Notes under the pieces: generated by a model | Seen by the model: the letters and a program-made list of their open reading frames with translations, nothing else | The model's database searches: none | What the model was told of the DNA's origin: nothing | Program-made: the position numbers and the translations under genes | In this document: in pieces, positions 35,865 to 45,273 of the stretch | Layout: each line of letters opens with the position of its first letter | Position numbering within the stretch: position 1 is the stretch's first letter | From: Bacteroidia bacterium | GTDB taxonomy: Bacteria; Bacteroidota; Bacteroidia; NS11-12g; UBA9320 | Direction: 5' to 3' | Length of the DNA: 64,000 nt | NCBI GenBank assembly: GCA_020849295.1 | Contig: JADLGN010000029.1 | Location: 1-64,000 of the forward strand

Positions 35865-36898
35865 CAGGCTTGCTCTTTCATCAATTTGTATTCGCGGTAT
35901 TTTTCAATTATTATTATTGTCAAAAAGCCAATAAACAAAGTAGCTAACAGACTAATAACAACTATAGTTTTTCTTATAGGATAGGCTTTTATTTCAGGTA
36001 CATCTGCAGAGGTTAATAAAAATTTATGGGTTATTGTTTTATCTACGTCAACCTTAGCTTTTTCGTATCTGGTACGAAGTTTATCAAGTGCGTCAAGTTC
36101 AAGTTTCAAATTTTCGGTATAATACAAAAATTCGCCGGCATACTTAGATAAATGCACTTGTTGTTCTTGTAATTTTGATAATTGTACTGCACTTCCTCCC
36201 TTTGCCTGAAGTTTTGCAATTTCTTCGGCTATTGCTCTTGATTGTTCTTCATAATTTGTTATACCGTTTTCGGCAAGTTTTTTAAGATTATTTCTTATTT
36301 CTAACACTCCTTTTTCTTTTTTATAAAACTCATCTTCTACTATTTTAAAAGCTTCACGGGCTAGCTGCATTTGGATTTCAGATTTTACGGTGTCGTATAT
36401 TTCTGCTATTCCATTTGCGATTTTTGCAGCCATTACAGGGTCTTCATCTAATACAGTAACTGATATTGACAAGTACCTGGTTCTTTTATACTCAATATTA
36501 TCTCTGAATTTATTGTTCAGTTTTGTTTTAGCTTGTTTGCTTTTAGGGTCAATATTGTAATGTTTCATCAGATTGAAATTTCTTACAATTCTTCCGGTCA
36601 TGGATGACGAAGACAATAGTTGTAAAGCATTTTCGGCTTCCATTTCTTCACCAAACGCAAGCGGGTCTGCTTCACGCTTGTTTAAGTCAGTAAAAAGAGC
36701 GTTTCCTATTGAATTTATCGTTGCCGGATAAAAAATTACTTCTGCTTTGTATTTTGGCTTTATAATAAAGGGCATTGTAATTACCGATGAAACCACAATG
36801 GTTATTATACCAAGTATTAATAGGTGCTTTCGCCATTTGATAAAATATGAAAGCAAGTCAATAAATCTTAATTGTAATAAATCTTTTGAAGATTGCAT
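35864..36898 (-). CDS. Wzz/chain-length determinant family protein
   Basis: A 344-residue polysaccharide co-polymerase. An N-terminal helix (about 22-46) and a C-terminal helix (about 308-332) bracket a periplasmic domain with long coiled coils (about 160-280, e.g. EIAKLQAKGGSAVQLSKLQE). Pro-rich KAYPIRK precedes TM2 as in the family. No C-terminal tyrosine kinase domain is fused. It sets glycan chain length together with the neighbouring ligase/polymerase-like protein. It is first in the long minus-strand run. Confidence 0.85.
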   Translation of the reverse strand: MQSSKDLLQLRFIDLLSYFIKWRKHLLILGIITIVVSSVITMPFIIKPKYKAEVIFYPATINSIGNALFTDLNKREADPLAFGEEMEAENALQLLSSSSMTGRIVRNFNLMKHYNIDPKSKQAKTKLNNKFRDNIEYKRTRYLSISVTVLDEDPVMAAKIANGIAEIYDTVKSEIQMQLAREAFKIVEDEFYKKEKGVLEIRNNLKKLAENGITNYEEQSRAIAEEIAKLQAKGGSAVQLSKLQEQQVHLSKYAGEFLYYTENLKLELDALDKLRTRYEKAKVDVDKTITHKFLLTSADVPEIKAYPIRKTIVVISLLATLFIGFLTIIIIEKYREYKLMKEQA

Positions 36899-37008
36899 AA
36901 TTTTTTGCGAATATAATAAAATACATCAGTGCTTTAAAAACGGTATTGATATATTGTGTATTTTAGCCTCCCATTTAATTTTACATTATTATTAAAAAAA
37001 TAGGAACT

Positions 37009-38466
37009 GTGTTTTCACCCAAAATTAAATCTCATCATTTGCTGATATTGTTTTTTGCAATTATTTATATTGTTTTTCAAAGTAATAATTCAGAAACTGA
37101 CGCTTATGCTTATGCTATTTCTGTAAAAAACGGGCAAAACCTTATTTTCCCTCATCATTTGATATACTGCTTACCTGCAAGGTTTATATATATTTTATCA
37201 TTAAGTATTGGTATTAATGTTAATTCTTTGACTTTACTTAAATTGATTAATTCTGTTACAGCTTCCTTTTGTCTTTACTTTTTATATAAAATTTTAAAAG
37301 TTAGTAATTCCAAAAATATTTTATCAGCTATTACTTTTACCGGTAGTTGCTTTGGGTTTTTAAGATTTGCAACTGAAGCAGAAACCTATATTTTACCAAT
37401 TTTGTTTTCTCTTGCTGCAAGCTATTTCTTTCTTAATTATTTAATTTCTAAAAATAAAAAAAATCTTATAATTTCAGGATTTGCTTTTGGAATAAGTGTT
37501 TTGTTTCATCAAGTTCATGTTTTTTGGTTTATTGGATTTGTCATTTCTATCATAATAAGTAAAACTACAACAAAGTTTAAAAATATTATTACACTTGGCT
37601 TGTCATTTTCTTTACCTGTATTAGCAGCTTATATTATTGCTTCGCAAATTGCAGATACAGGTATTTTTAAATATGCTCTTAATGATTACTATAAAGGTAC
37701 AGCCCAAACTCATATAGGGTATGCAAATTTTATTATGACGCCAATTAGCTTGTTTAGAACGGTTTTTCAGGTTCATGGTTATATGGCAACTCTGCTGTCA
37801 AAATTTTATTTATTAATAGTTTTTTCAATTATTGAAATTACCTTTTTGCTTTACGTTTTCTTTAGGTTTATCAAATCGTTAAAGAGTATTGAAAAAGAAA
37901 ATAGTATTTTTTCTAATGCTGTTTTTATTGGTTTTATATTTCAGTTGATTTTTGCATTTTATTCAGCAGGTAATTCCGAATTTATGGTGATGTTGCCATT
38001 TTTGGCAATTCTTTATATCAATACAAAATTTGAGTTTTCTGATTTATTATTGTTTGCTTTATCAATATTCATTTTATTGTGGAATATTGTATTTGGGCTC
38101 GTTCCTTATCATTTTTTTGATATTGACGGAAGTAAAAAATTATATTTAAATACATTGAAAAACAACAATGAAAAATGGATTTTGTATAATCCACAAAAAA
38201 TTGAAAATATAAGCGAGTACTATTCAGGCAAAAATTCACTTTACAAATTTAATAGGCTTGATTCTGTAAGTTCGCCAGATTTTCTTATAAAAAATAAATT
38301 CATTTTTACAGATTTATTTAATACAAACGAGAGTTTTAATCGTAGGAAAATGATGTTTAAAAAAGATGAAAGTTATATGAGTTTTAATAAATATAAACGA
38401 AGTATAGTTGATTCAATTGAATATTCATTTGGTAAAAAGTATATATATAAAGTAATTTTAAAATAG
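37009..38466 (+). CDS. Polytopic membrane protein, GT-C-like
   Basis: 485 residues from a GTG start; TAGGAA upstream may aid initiation, and an ATTG-N19-TAATTTTA promoter-like pair precedes it. There are about 10-12 transmembrane helices. The first extracytoplasmic loop has the acidic motif SETDAYAYA, and FATEAETYILPILFSL follows, resembling GT-C membrane glycosyltransferases of the PMT/ArnT/DUF2723 kind that use lipid-linked sugars. The C-terminal ~90 residues are soluble. It overlaps the flippase gene tail-to-tail by 9 bases. Donor and acceptor unknown. Confidence 0.65.
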   Translation: MFSPKIKSHHLLILFFAIIYIVFQSNNSETDAYAYAISVKNGQNLIFPHHLIYCLPARFIYILSLSIGINVNSLTLLKLINSVTASFCLYFLYKILKVSNSKNILSAITFTGSCFGFLRFATEAETYILPILFSLAASYFFLNYLISKNKKNLIISGFAFGISVLFHQVHVFWFIGFVISIIISKTTTKFKNIITLGLSFSLPVLAAYIIASQIADTGIFKYALNDYYKGTAQTHIGYANFIMTPISLFRTVFQVHGYMATLLSKFYLLIVFSIIEITFLLYVFFRFIKSLKSIEKENSIFSNAVFIGFIFQLIFAFYSAGNSEFMVMLPFLAILYINTKFEFSDLLLFALSIFILLWNIVFGLVPYHFFDIDGSKKLYLNTLKNNNEKWILYNPQKIENISEYYSGKNSLYKFNRLDSVSSPDFLIKNKFIFTDLFNTNESFNRRKMMFKKDESYMSFNKYKRSIVDSIEYSFGKKYIYKVILK

Positions 38467-39702
38467 TTTTCGAGATAATACTAAACACATTATTCCAAAA
38501 AAAAGTTGAGTAATTACAGCAGTTACTGCAACAGCAATTAAACCGTAATTATTAATAAACAATAAGTTTCCTGCAATATTTAACACACAAGCTATTACAG
38601 ACAAGTATATTATTTTTTTTAGATGTGCTGCAGATGTTAATAGAGTACCAAAAATATTTATAAGAAACATTCCCGGAACACACCATATCAATATAGAAAA
38701 GATATATCCTGATAGATTGTTGTATTTTTCGGGATACAATAATTGCATTATTTCATTTCCATATAAAAAACAAATAAAAGTAGCTGCCAATACAGGAATT
38801 AATGAAATTGCAGAAGACCATTTTACAATTGAATAAATTTTTGATTTATCACTCAAATTTGACGAAAACAGTGGAAAAAGTTGTCCTGCAAGTAAAGTTC
38901 CGATTATAGCTGCTGCGTCTAACAGCCTGTAAGCCATAGCATAAATGCCGGATTGCTCTCTGCCGTTAGGTATCAATTTAAGAATAAAAACCGAATCTAT
39001 CCTTGTATATAAAGTCATAAAAGCAATGATTAGAGCAAATGGTAATGACTGATATATTATATCATACAATTTACTAAAGTTAAAACAAAAACGAGGAATG
39101 CCAAAGTATTTTATTATACAATATATGCTAAGTGAAAATGTAATTATTAAACCAATTGTTTGAGAAATTATAAATGAAACAAGTGTTAGTTTTACAGGCA
39201 ATAAGGAAGTCCAGATAATTGCACCAAGACTTAATATTACAAAAAGCCTGTCTATAACAGAAAGTATAGCGTCAGTTTTAAACTTATGAATGGCGGAAAT
39301 ATTACTTCTAAAAAAATTATTAAATGATAGTATAGCTTGATTTGTACATAATAAGCCAAGTATTAAAAAATCATTAGAATGAAATTTTAAAACCAATCCA
39401 AATATAAACGCAAGCGCAAAAAAAGCTATGGTTAGCAAGATTTTTGCGTTTGTAATTGACCAAAAATTTGTATCATAATTTTTATTATCTATTGCAACTT
39501 GCCTGTTGTTGAAATTAGTCAAACCCAAATCTAATAAAATCATAAACAACATACTGTATCCGGTAAGACTAAAGTATGTACCATATTGCTCGGAAGGTAA
39601 AATATTTTGTACTTTTCTGTCAATTACCAATATCCAAACGGGTTTAATCAATAAATTGATTACTTGTATAAAGAAAAAATCAGATAAAAATTTCTTTTTC
39701 AA
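38458..39702 (-). CDS. Wzx-like oligosaccharide flippase
   Basis: A 414-residue protein with about 12 transmembrane helices in the MATE/Wzx pattern: DLGLTNFNNRQVAIDN after helix 2, a central loop with FFRSNISAIHKFKTDAILSVIDR, and YTRIDSVFILKLIPNGREQSGIYAMAYRLLDAAAI, a well-known polysaccharide-flippase motif. It translocates undecaprenyl-linked oligosaccharides across the inner membrane. Convergent with the GT-C-like gene; the chain-length and ligase genes lie 2 kb away. Confidence 0.85.
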   Translation of the reverse strand: MKKKFLSDFFFIQVINLLIKPVWILVIDRKVQNILPSEQYGTYFSLTGYSMLFMILLDLGLTNFNNRQVAIDNKNYDTNFWSITNAKILLTIAFFALAFIFGLVLKFHSNDFLILGLLCTNQAILSFNNFFRSNISAIHKFKTDAILSVIDRLFVILSLGAIIWTSLLPVKLTLVSFIISQTIGLIITFSLSIYCIIKYFGIPRFCFNFSKLYDIIYQSLPFALIIAFMTLYTRIDSVFILKLIPNGREQSGIYAMAYRLLDAAAIIGTLLAGQLFPLFSSNLSDKSKIYSIVKWSSAISLIPVLAATFICFLYGNEIMQLLYPEKYNNLSGYIFSILIWCVPGMFLINIFGTLLTSAAHLKKIIYLSVIACVLNIAGNLLFINNYGLIAVAVTAVITQLFFGIMCLVLSRKLF

Positions 39703-39763
39703 AAAAAAGTTTTTGTTTGAAAGGCAAAAATAGCTATTACAATATTTTAAAAATCTAAAATAA

Positions 39764-40246
39764 CTAAAAGTTCTTTTTTAAAAACTTTAAATATTCTATA
39801 TTTCTGTATTCGCCTATATAGTTAATAATATATAATATACCACACTCTATGATTAATCCAAGACCAATTCCTTCCCAAAAAGAATTATTGCTAAATACAA
39901 ATAATAAAAGTCCAAATAAAATCAGAACTATCTCTACGTATCTGTAATATTTAAAATTACCACTTAGCTTTTTAATTCTTGGTATTTCAATATTTTTAAT
40001 ACTTTTTTTACTTGACTTTAAAAATGACATCATTTTATTATCAAGATTTTTGGTTTTATAAAATTTATTTACACCTGTTATTAACTTAATTATTGCAAAA
40101 GTTATCAATGACCATCCTAAGCCATTATAAAAAGTGTTTGATAAAATTAAAAAATAAAAACTGAAAATTAATCCGGCTGAAGCAAGTATTATAAAAACGA
40201 AACTTTGGTTTCTTTCAGCTATAAAATATTCATGTATTTTGTTCAT
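39764..40246 (-). CDS. Four-helix membrane protein of unknown function
   Basis: A 160-residue protein with two transmembrane hairpins: helices at about 16-34 and 39-57, a basic cytoplasmic linker (about 62-100, with SFLKSSKKSIKNIEIPRIKK), and helices at about 103-120 and 124-145. No known family. It lies between the flippase and dnaA on the same strand, 38 bases after the dnaA stop, and may be co-transcribed with dnaA. Confidence 0.7.
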   Translation of the reverse strand: MNKIHEYFIAERNQSFVFIILASAGLIFSFYFLILSNTFYNGLGWSLITFAIIKLITGVNKFYKTKNLDNKMMSFLKSSKKSIKNIEIPRIKKLSGNFKYYRYVEIVLILFGLLLFVFSNNSFWEGIGLGLIIECGILYIINYIGEYRNIEYLKFLKKNF

Positions 40247-40284
40247 TTGAAAATAATACAGAATGAATTATGAAAAAATACATA

Positions 40285-41724
40285 TTAAAAAGTATTAATT
40301 TTTATTCTTTTTCCGATTTCCTCAACATCATTTTTGAATTTTTTATCAGTATCCATAAGATCATTTACTGTAGTGCAGGCATGAATTACAGTAGAATGGT
40401 CTCTCCCTCCAAAATAAGTTCCAATGCTTTTTAGAGAAGACTTTGTAAGTGTTTTGGCATAAAACATTGAAATTTGTCTTGCTTGTACAATTTCTCTCTT
40501 TCTAGTTTTTGATTTCAATTGGTCAACAGTAAGACCGTAGAATTCTGTAACAAGTTTTTGAATATAATCAATAGAAATTTCTCGTGATGAATGTTTGACA
40601 AAGTTCTTCATCATTTTTTTAGCAAGTTCAATGTCAATTTCCTTGCGGTTTAATGATGCCTGAGCAAGAAGACTTATCAAAGCTCCTTCAAGTTCTCTTA
40701 CATTAGAATCAATGTTATGGGCTATATATTCTACTACTTCTTTTGGTAATTTTATTCCATCTTGATACATTTTGCTCTCAAGTATTAACATTCTTGTATC
40801 AAAGTCTGGCATTTGAATATCAGCAGAAAGTCCCCACTTAAATCTAGAGAGTAATCTTTCATCTAAATCTTTTAAGTCTTTTGGTGGTCTGTCGCTTGTA
40901 AGTATAAGTTGTTTTCCTGATTGATGTAGATGATTAAAAATCTGGAAAAATACTTCTTGACTTTTTTCCTTTTTTGCAAAAAATTGTACGTCATCAATTA
41001 TCAAAACATCAATAAGCTGATAAAAACTTAAAAAATCATTATGATTGCCGTTTTTACATGCATCGTAATACTGGTTTATGAATTTCTCTGATGAAACATA
41101 TAGCACGGTTTTTTTATCAAAAAAAGTTTTAATGTGATTGCCAATTGCATGAACAAGATGAGTTTTTCCTAATCCAACACCTCCAAATATCATAAGAGGA
41201 TTAAATGATGTGCTTCCCGGCGGTTTGCATGCAACAGAATATCCGGCATTTCTGGCAAAGCGGTTACACTCTCCTTCTATGAAATTTTCGAAAGTATATA
41301 GTGGGTTTAGTTGCGATTCAATATTCATTTTTTTCAATCCGGGTATTATAAATGGATTGCGAATATTGGTGTTTAAATTTAATGGTATTCCTACTTCATT
41401 TTTATTTGTTTTATGCAAACTTTTTGTAGGAACATTTATAGTATATGGGTTGCCATTTGACGATTGGCTGTTGTCAACAATAATATTGTATTCGAGTTTT
41501 GAGCCTGGACCAAGTTCTTTTTCAAGAGTTTTTTTAAGTAAACTTACATAATGTTCTTCAATCCATTCGTAAAAAAACTGGCTGGGCACTTGTATTGTAA
41601 GCACCTTATTTTCCAGTTTTAATGGCTTGATAGGATCAAACCATGTTTTAAAACTTTGAGCTGGGATATTATCCTTAATAATTTTTAAGCAATTGTTCCA
41701 AATTTCGATGTAATTGTCTGACAT
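40285..41724 (-). CDS. dnaA: Chromosomal replication initiator DnaA
   Basis: A 479-residue full-length initiator. Domain I begins WNNCLKIIKDNIPAQSFKTWFDP. The AAA+ Walker A is FGGVGLGKTHLVHAIGN (about 180-196), Walker B VLIIDDVQFFAKKEKSQE (about 244-261), and the arginine finger region DERLLSRFKWGLS. Domain IV, which contacts DnaA boxes, ends with YFGGRDHSTVIHACTTV. It unwinds the origin with ATP. The 338-base upstream gap is very AT-rich but lacks recognisable consensus DnaA boxes, so the origin may be elsewhere. Confidence 0.96.
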   Translation of the reverse strand: MSDNYIEIWNNCLKIIKDNIPAQSFKTWFDPIKPLKLENKVLTIQVPSQFFYEWIEEHYVSLLKKTLEKELGPGSKLEYNIIVDNSQSSNGNPYTINVPTKSLHKTNKNEVGIPLNLNTNIRNPFIIPGLKKMNIESQLNPLYTFENFIEGECNRFARNAGYSVACKPPGSTSFNPLMIFGGVGLGKTHLVHAIGNHIKTFFDKKTVLYVSSEKFINQYYDACKNGNHNDFLSFYQLIDVLIIDDVQFFAKKEKSQEVFFQIFNHLHQSGKQLILTSDRPPKDLKDLDERLLSRFKWGLSADIQMPDFDTRMLILESKMYQDGIKLPKEVVEYIAHNIDSNVRELEGALISLLAQASLNRKEIDIELAKKMMKNFVKHSSREISIDYIQKLVTEFYGLTVDQLKSKTRKREIVQARQISMFYAKTLTKSSLKSIGTYFGGRDHSTVIHACTTVNDLMDTDKKFKNDVEEIGKRIKINTF

Positions 41725-42062
41725 TAGCTTTTAATTTTCATTAAATTTTTAAATTTCATAAATCTCTTAAATTTCAAAGGTTTAACTTAGTTGTTTTTTA
41801 CCTTATTTCTGTCGGTAAAGTTTGAATAAATTTTTATATAAAAAAATTTATTTTCACTTGTTTTTAACAAATTTTTAACATAGCAAAAAATGGTTTTAAA
41901 GTGCAATTGTCTAATAATTTAAACGACATTTCGATTACCAAATTTTTAATATTATTTTAGGCAAATGTATTTGAGTTTGTCAAATAAAAAACAGTTAAAT
42001 AAAAATATTTTTAATTTTTTTTTTAATACAAACTAAACCTCTGGTTCTTTGGCTGTAAAATT
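41725..42062 (+). other. AT-rich gap upstream of dnaA
   Basis: 338 bases without a gene. A perfect TAnnTTTG box on the minus strand (TACATTTG, 41963-41970) could start dnaA with a ~230-nt leader. Two direct copies of TTTTTAACA (41861-41869 and 41872-41880) sit one helical turn apart. No TTATCCACA-type DnaA box cluster is visible. Confidence 0.5.
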
Positions 42063-42608
42063 TTACATAACAAGAGAAATCTCTTTTTTCAAAAACTCAA
42101 TTCCGGCTCTTGTAGGATGGCTTTTGTGGTTCATTAATTCATTAATAATTGCTTTTCCCAAATCTGTCCCTTTGGCATTTTCAGGTAAATCTTTGTAAGA
42201 AATATCTATAATTTGCAATACTTGTTCTCTAATAACTTTTATCAGTTCCCAGGCTTGAGTAGAAATATAAATTTGTTGAGATATGTTATGATTAAATTCT
42301 TCAGTTATTTGGTAGGTAATTATTAATTTTAGCTCAGCTGCGGTTTGCTTTGGTTTTGATAATGTCATTACCATGTTTTCAGGTGCAATTCGCTCTAATA
42401 AAATTGTAAGTCTTTCGTATGCTTGAAGTTTTACGGGTGTAATAATTCCTGTGTTTTTTTCTTTTATTTCAAGTAGTTTCTTTTTGTAATCTTCTTCAAG
42501 AAATTGTCTCATCATAATGTATGTAGCAGAAAATACAATAATTGCAGGAATTATAAATTTTAAAATATCAACGATAAGAGTAAATGTTGTTGTTTCTAAA
42601 ATAATCAT
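42063..42608 (-). CDS. Membrane-anchored conserved Bacteroidota protein
   Basis: A 181-residue protein with one N-terminal transmembrane helix (about 9-32, FTLIVDILKFIIPAIIVFSA) and a helical cytoplasmic domain. The motif VKLQAYERLTILLERIAPENMV follows the anchor, and ITYQITEEFNHNISQQIYIS comes later. I recall proteins of this form as an unannotated family in Bacteroidota (possibly DUF7935) but cannot confirm. A TATTTTTG promoter box lies 7 bases before the ATG. No functional motif. Confidence 0.75.
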   Translation of the reverse strand: MIILETTTFTLIVDILKFIIPAIIVFSATYIMMRQFLEEDYKKKLLEIKEKNTGIITPVKLQAYERLTILLERIAPENMVMTLSKPKQTAAELKLIITYQITEEFNHNISQQIYISTQAWELIKVIREQVLQIIDISYKDLPENAKGTDLGKAIINELMNHKSHPTRAGIEFLKKEISLVM

Positions 42609-42615
42609 ATAAGGG

Positions 42616-42623
42616 CAAAAATA
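42616..42623 (-). promoter_or_regulatory. Promoter -7 box TATTTTTG
   Basis: Perfect TAnnTTTG on the minus strand, 7 bases before the ATG at 42608. A TTTG lies at only 14 bases spacing, so the -33 is poor. Confidence 0.45.
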
Positions 42624-42771
42624 ATTAATTAGAAAGACAAATTGATTAAATTAATTATGTAAATATCTAAATTCTAATATTAATCGAACAATTGTAACAA
42701 TAAGTCAATTTTCAATAAACTTGCTACATATATTATATACTCGATTGTTTTATTTGTAAGAAAAAAAATCA

Positions 42772-44001
42772 TTGACTTTAATTGATGATATTAAAATTGC
42801 ACTTGTTTCTGTCAAAAGTAATATTGGAAGAGCAATTTTAACATGCCTAATTATTGCTATAGGTATTATGGCACTTGTTGGCATGCTTACTACCATTGAT
42901 GGAATGAAAGCATCAATAACAAAAAATTTCAGTTTACTTGGTACTAATACTTTTACCATAATTAATGGAAGTGCCTTTATTGATTTTAATGATGAATATG
43001 AAAATATTGACTATAAGCCAATTTCAATAAAGGAAGCCGAAAGTTTTAAAAATAATTTTAAGTTTCCGGCTTTGGTTTCTGTTTATATGAGTTACTCGTG
43101 GGCTGCGGTTGTAAAATCATCTTTTGCAAAGAGTAATCCTAATGTTCAATTGACAGGGGCTGATGAAAATTTTTTGGAAATTAATGGTCAAGAATTGTAT
43201 AAAGGAAGATTTATTACAAAACAAGATGTTGAGCACCAAATGCGTGTAGCTGTTATTGGAAATGAGCTTAATGAAATTTTATTTAAAAACAATAATGCAA
43301 TTGGTAAAACTATAAATTGTGGTGGAGAAAAATTTATGGTTATTGGAATTTTAAAATCAAAAGGGCAAGCGTTTGACTTTGGTTCAAACCGAATAGTTAT
43401 TTTACCATACACAACTGGAAAGAAAAATTTTTATCAATCAGGTAAAAGTTACAACATTGGAGTAAAGGTTTTTAATTATACGATGCTAAATACAGCTATT
43501 GATTATTCTAAAACATTATTCAGAAATATAAGAAAACTTAAACCTAAAATGAGTAACAACTTCGACTTTGAAACCAGTGACGGAATTTCAAACCGCTTAA
43601 TTTCCAGCTTGTCTTTTGTAAGTATAGCCGCCTATGTAATTGCATTTATTACATTATTTGGAGCTTCGATAGGGTTGATGAATATTATGCTTGTTTCTGT
43701 AAAAGAACGAACTAAAGAAATTGGAACTCGAAAGGCAATTGGTGCAAAAAATGTTCAAATATTAAAGCAGTTTCTCACTGAAACAATTATAATATGTCAA
43801 ATTGGTGGATTGGCAGGAATAGTATTGGGTATTATTGTTGGAAATCTTGTTTCTTCGCTCATTGATGGACCTTTAATTTTTCCATGGGCATGGATAATTC
43901 TTGCAATAATACTTTGCACATTTGTAGGGCTTTTGTCTGGAATTATGCCGGCTCGTCAGGCTGCAAAACTTAATCCGATAGAATCTTTAAGGTACGAATA
44001 A
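42772..44001 (+). CDS. MacB-type ABC transporter permease
   Basis: 409 residues from a TTG start (first plausible codon before the N-terminal helix). MacB/FtsX layout: helix 1 (about 20-42, RAILTCLIIAIGIMALVG), a periplasmic MacB core domain (about 45-280), then three helices (about 285-312, 330-360, 368-395). IMLVSVKERTKEIGTRKAIGAK (about 304-325) and MPARQAAKLNPIESLRYE at the C-terminus are family signatures. It works with a MacB ATPase and possibly a MacA adaptor to export lipoproteins, peptides or toxic compounds; neither gene is adjacent. Confidence 0.88.
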   Translation: MTLIDDIKIALVSVKSNIGRAILTCLIIAIGIMALVGMLTTIDGMKASITKNFSLLGTNTFTIINGSAFIDFNDEYENIDYKPISIKEAESFKNNFKFPALVSVYMSYSWAAVVKSSFAKSNPNVQLTGADENFLEINGQELYKGRFITKQDVEHQMRVAVIGNELNEILFKNNNAIGKTINCGGEKFMVIGILKSKGQAFDFGSNRIVILPYTTGKKNFYQSGKSYNIGVKVFNYTMLNTAIDYSKTLFRNIRKLKPKMSNNFDFETSDGISNRLISSLSFVSIAAYVIAFITLFGASIGLMNIMLVSVKERTKEIGTRKAIGAKNVQILKQFLTETIIICQIGGLAGIVLGIIVGNLVSSLIDGPLIFPWAWIILAIILCTFVGLLSGIMPARQAAKLNPIESLRYE

Positions 44002-44028
44002 ATAGTTTATTACAAATTTTTAAAAATT

Positions 44029-44063
44029 AAAAAGGCTTTAATTTTTTTAATTAAAGCCTTTTT
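44029..44063. terminator. Bidirectional intrinsic terminator
   Basis: Perfect 15-base arms AAAAAGGCTTTAATT and AATTAAAGCCTTTTT around a 5-base T loop, between the convergent MacB-like and rplI genes, with flanking A and T tracts for termination in both directions. Confidence 0.85.
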
Positions 44064-44084
44064 ATAATGTATGAATAATCTATA

Positions 44085-44525
44085 TTACTCTTGAATTACA
44101 TTCAGATTTATAGTTACAGAAACTTCGCGGTGAAGGTTTAATGTAGCGATATATTCGCCAAGAAACTTAATATCGTCTGATACTATTTTTCTTCTGTCAA
44201 TTTCAAATCCTTTGTCTTTAAGAGCTTGTGCAATTTGAATTGTTGTAATACTGCCAAAAATCTTGCCGTTAGATCCTGCTTTGGTAGGAATATCTAAAGT
44301 TATTCCTTCAAGTTTTGCAGCAGTTTCCTGAGCAATATTTTTTATTTTTTCTTGTTTGAAGTTAGCTTGTTTTATGTTTTCAGCCAACACTTTTAATGCC
44401 GAATCAGTTGCAAGTTGTGCTTTACCGGTAGGTATCAGATAATTTCTTCCAAATCCATTTTTTACTGATACTACATCATCTTTTTGTCCAAGATTTTTTA
44501 TATCTTCTTTTAAAATTATTTTCAT
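44085..44525 (-). CDS. rplI: 50S ribosomal protein L9
   Basis: A 146-residue L9. The N-terminal domain begins KIILKEDIKNLGQKDDVVSVKNGFGRNYLIP, the family signature that binds 23S rRNA. A connecting helix and C-terminal domain (LDIPTKAGSNGKIFGSITTIQIAQAL) follow. Third gene of the rpsF-rpsR-rplI operon, 12 bases after rpsR, ending just before a bidirectional terminator. Confidence 0.95.
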   Translation of the reverse strand: MKIILKEDIKNLGQKDDVVSVKNGFGRNYLIPTGKAQLATDSALKVLAENIKQANFKQEKIKNIAQETAAKLEGITLDIPTKAGSNGKIFGSITTIQIAQALKDKGFEIDRRKIVSDDIKFLGEYIATLNLHREVSVTINLNVIQE

Positions 44526-44537
44526 TGATTTTCCTCC

Positions 44538-44813
44538 TTATTTTAATTGATCACCAACAAAAGGCAATAGGGCTAAATGTCTTGCTCTTTTTACTGCTTC
44601 TGCTACTTTTCTTTGATATTTTAATGATGTTCCTGTAATACGACGTGGCAATATTTTACCTTGCTCATTTATAAATTTCATTAAGAAATCAGGATTTTTA
44701 TAATCAATATATTTTATTCCACTCTTTTTAAACCTGCAATATTTTTTTTGAAATTGCTGTGGAGAGTTGTTGAATATAAAACCGTCTTCTTGTTTTACTG
44801 TTTTTTTTGTCAT
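44538..44813 (-). CDS. rpsR: 30S ribosomal protein S18
   Basis: A 91-residue S18 containing [22 protein letters not shown] and the signature [31 protein letters not shown]. It binds S6 on the small-subunit platform. The start overlaps the rpsF stop by 4 bases (ATGA), indicating translational coupling. Confidence 0.96.
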   Translation of the reverse strand: MTKKTVKQEDGFIFNNSPQQFQKKYCRFKKSGIKYIDYKNPDFLMKFINEQGKILPRRITGTSLKYQRKVAEAVKRARHLALLPFVGDQLK

Positions 44814-45178
44814 TTTGCTACCTCCTTATTTTCATTTGTTTTGTTAAATGCTCCTTTTCTTCTGCGTTCGTTGTAAACAACGGCATGTTTATCTAATGCA
44901 ATTGTAATATATCTTAAAATTTGCTCATCTCTGCGATATGCAAGTTCAAGTTTTTCTACAATTGTAGCCGGTGCTTCAAATTCGAATATGTGATAGAAGC
45001 CTGTACTTTTTTTAGCTATGGGGTATGCAAACTTTGTAAGTCCCCAATTTTCTTCATGGATAATTTTTCCTTCGTGCTCTGTAATCAATTGTCTGTAAGT
45101 TGATACGGCTTCTTGTATTTGCTTTTCAGACAACACGGGTGTAATAATGATTACAGATTCATAATTTTTTAACTTCAT
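44810..45178 (-). CDS. rpsF: 30S ribosomal protein S6
   Basis: 122 residues from [14 protein letters not shown] at 45178. A longer in-frame start at 45229 lies upstream of the promoter-proximal sequence and is rejected. S6 fold signatures: [15 protein letters not shown] at the start, [33 protein letters not shown], and [16 protein letters not shown]. It pairs with S18 and leads the rpsF-rpsR-rplI operon. A TTTG-N19-TAATTTTG promoter lies just upstream at 45212-45242. Confidence 0.95.
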   Translation of the reverse strand: MKLKNYESVIIITPVLSEKQIQEAVSTYRQLITEHEGKIIHEENWGLTKFAYPIAKKSTGFYHIFEFEAPATIVEKLELAYRRDEQILRYITIALDKHAVVYNERRRKGAFNKTNENKEVAK

Positions 45179-45211
45179 ATTTTTTTGAATCTTATATTTT
45201 TTTAAGGGCTG

Positions 45212-45242
45212 CAAAATTATAATTTTCATTCATAAAATCAAA
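45212..45242 (-). promoter_or_regulatory. Promoter TTTG-N19-TAATTTTG of the rpsF operon
   Basis: Minus strand: TTTG at 45242-45239, 19-base spacer, TAATTTTG at 45219-45212. Exact consensus, ~33 bases before the rpsF ATG. It marks the left limit of the decayed strip to its right. Confidence 0.82.
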
Positions 45243-45273
45243 TATCTATTTTAATTTTTTGTGTAAACATATT

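Noticed and set aside
41725-42062. Replication origin at dnaA
   Set aside because: AT-rich but without a cluster of consensus DnaA boxes; gene orientation does not switch consistently here.
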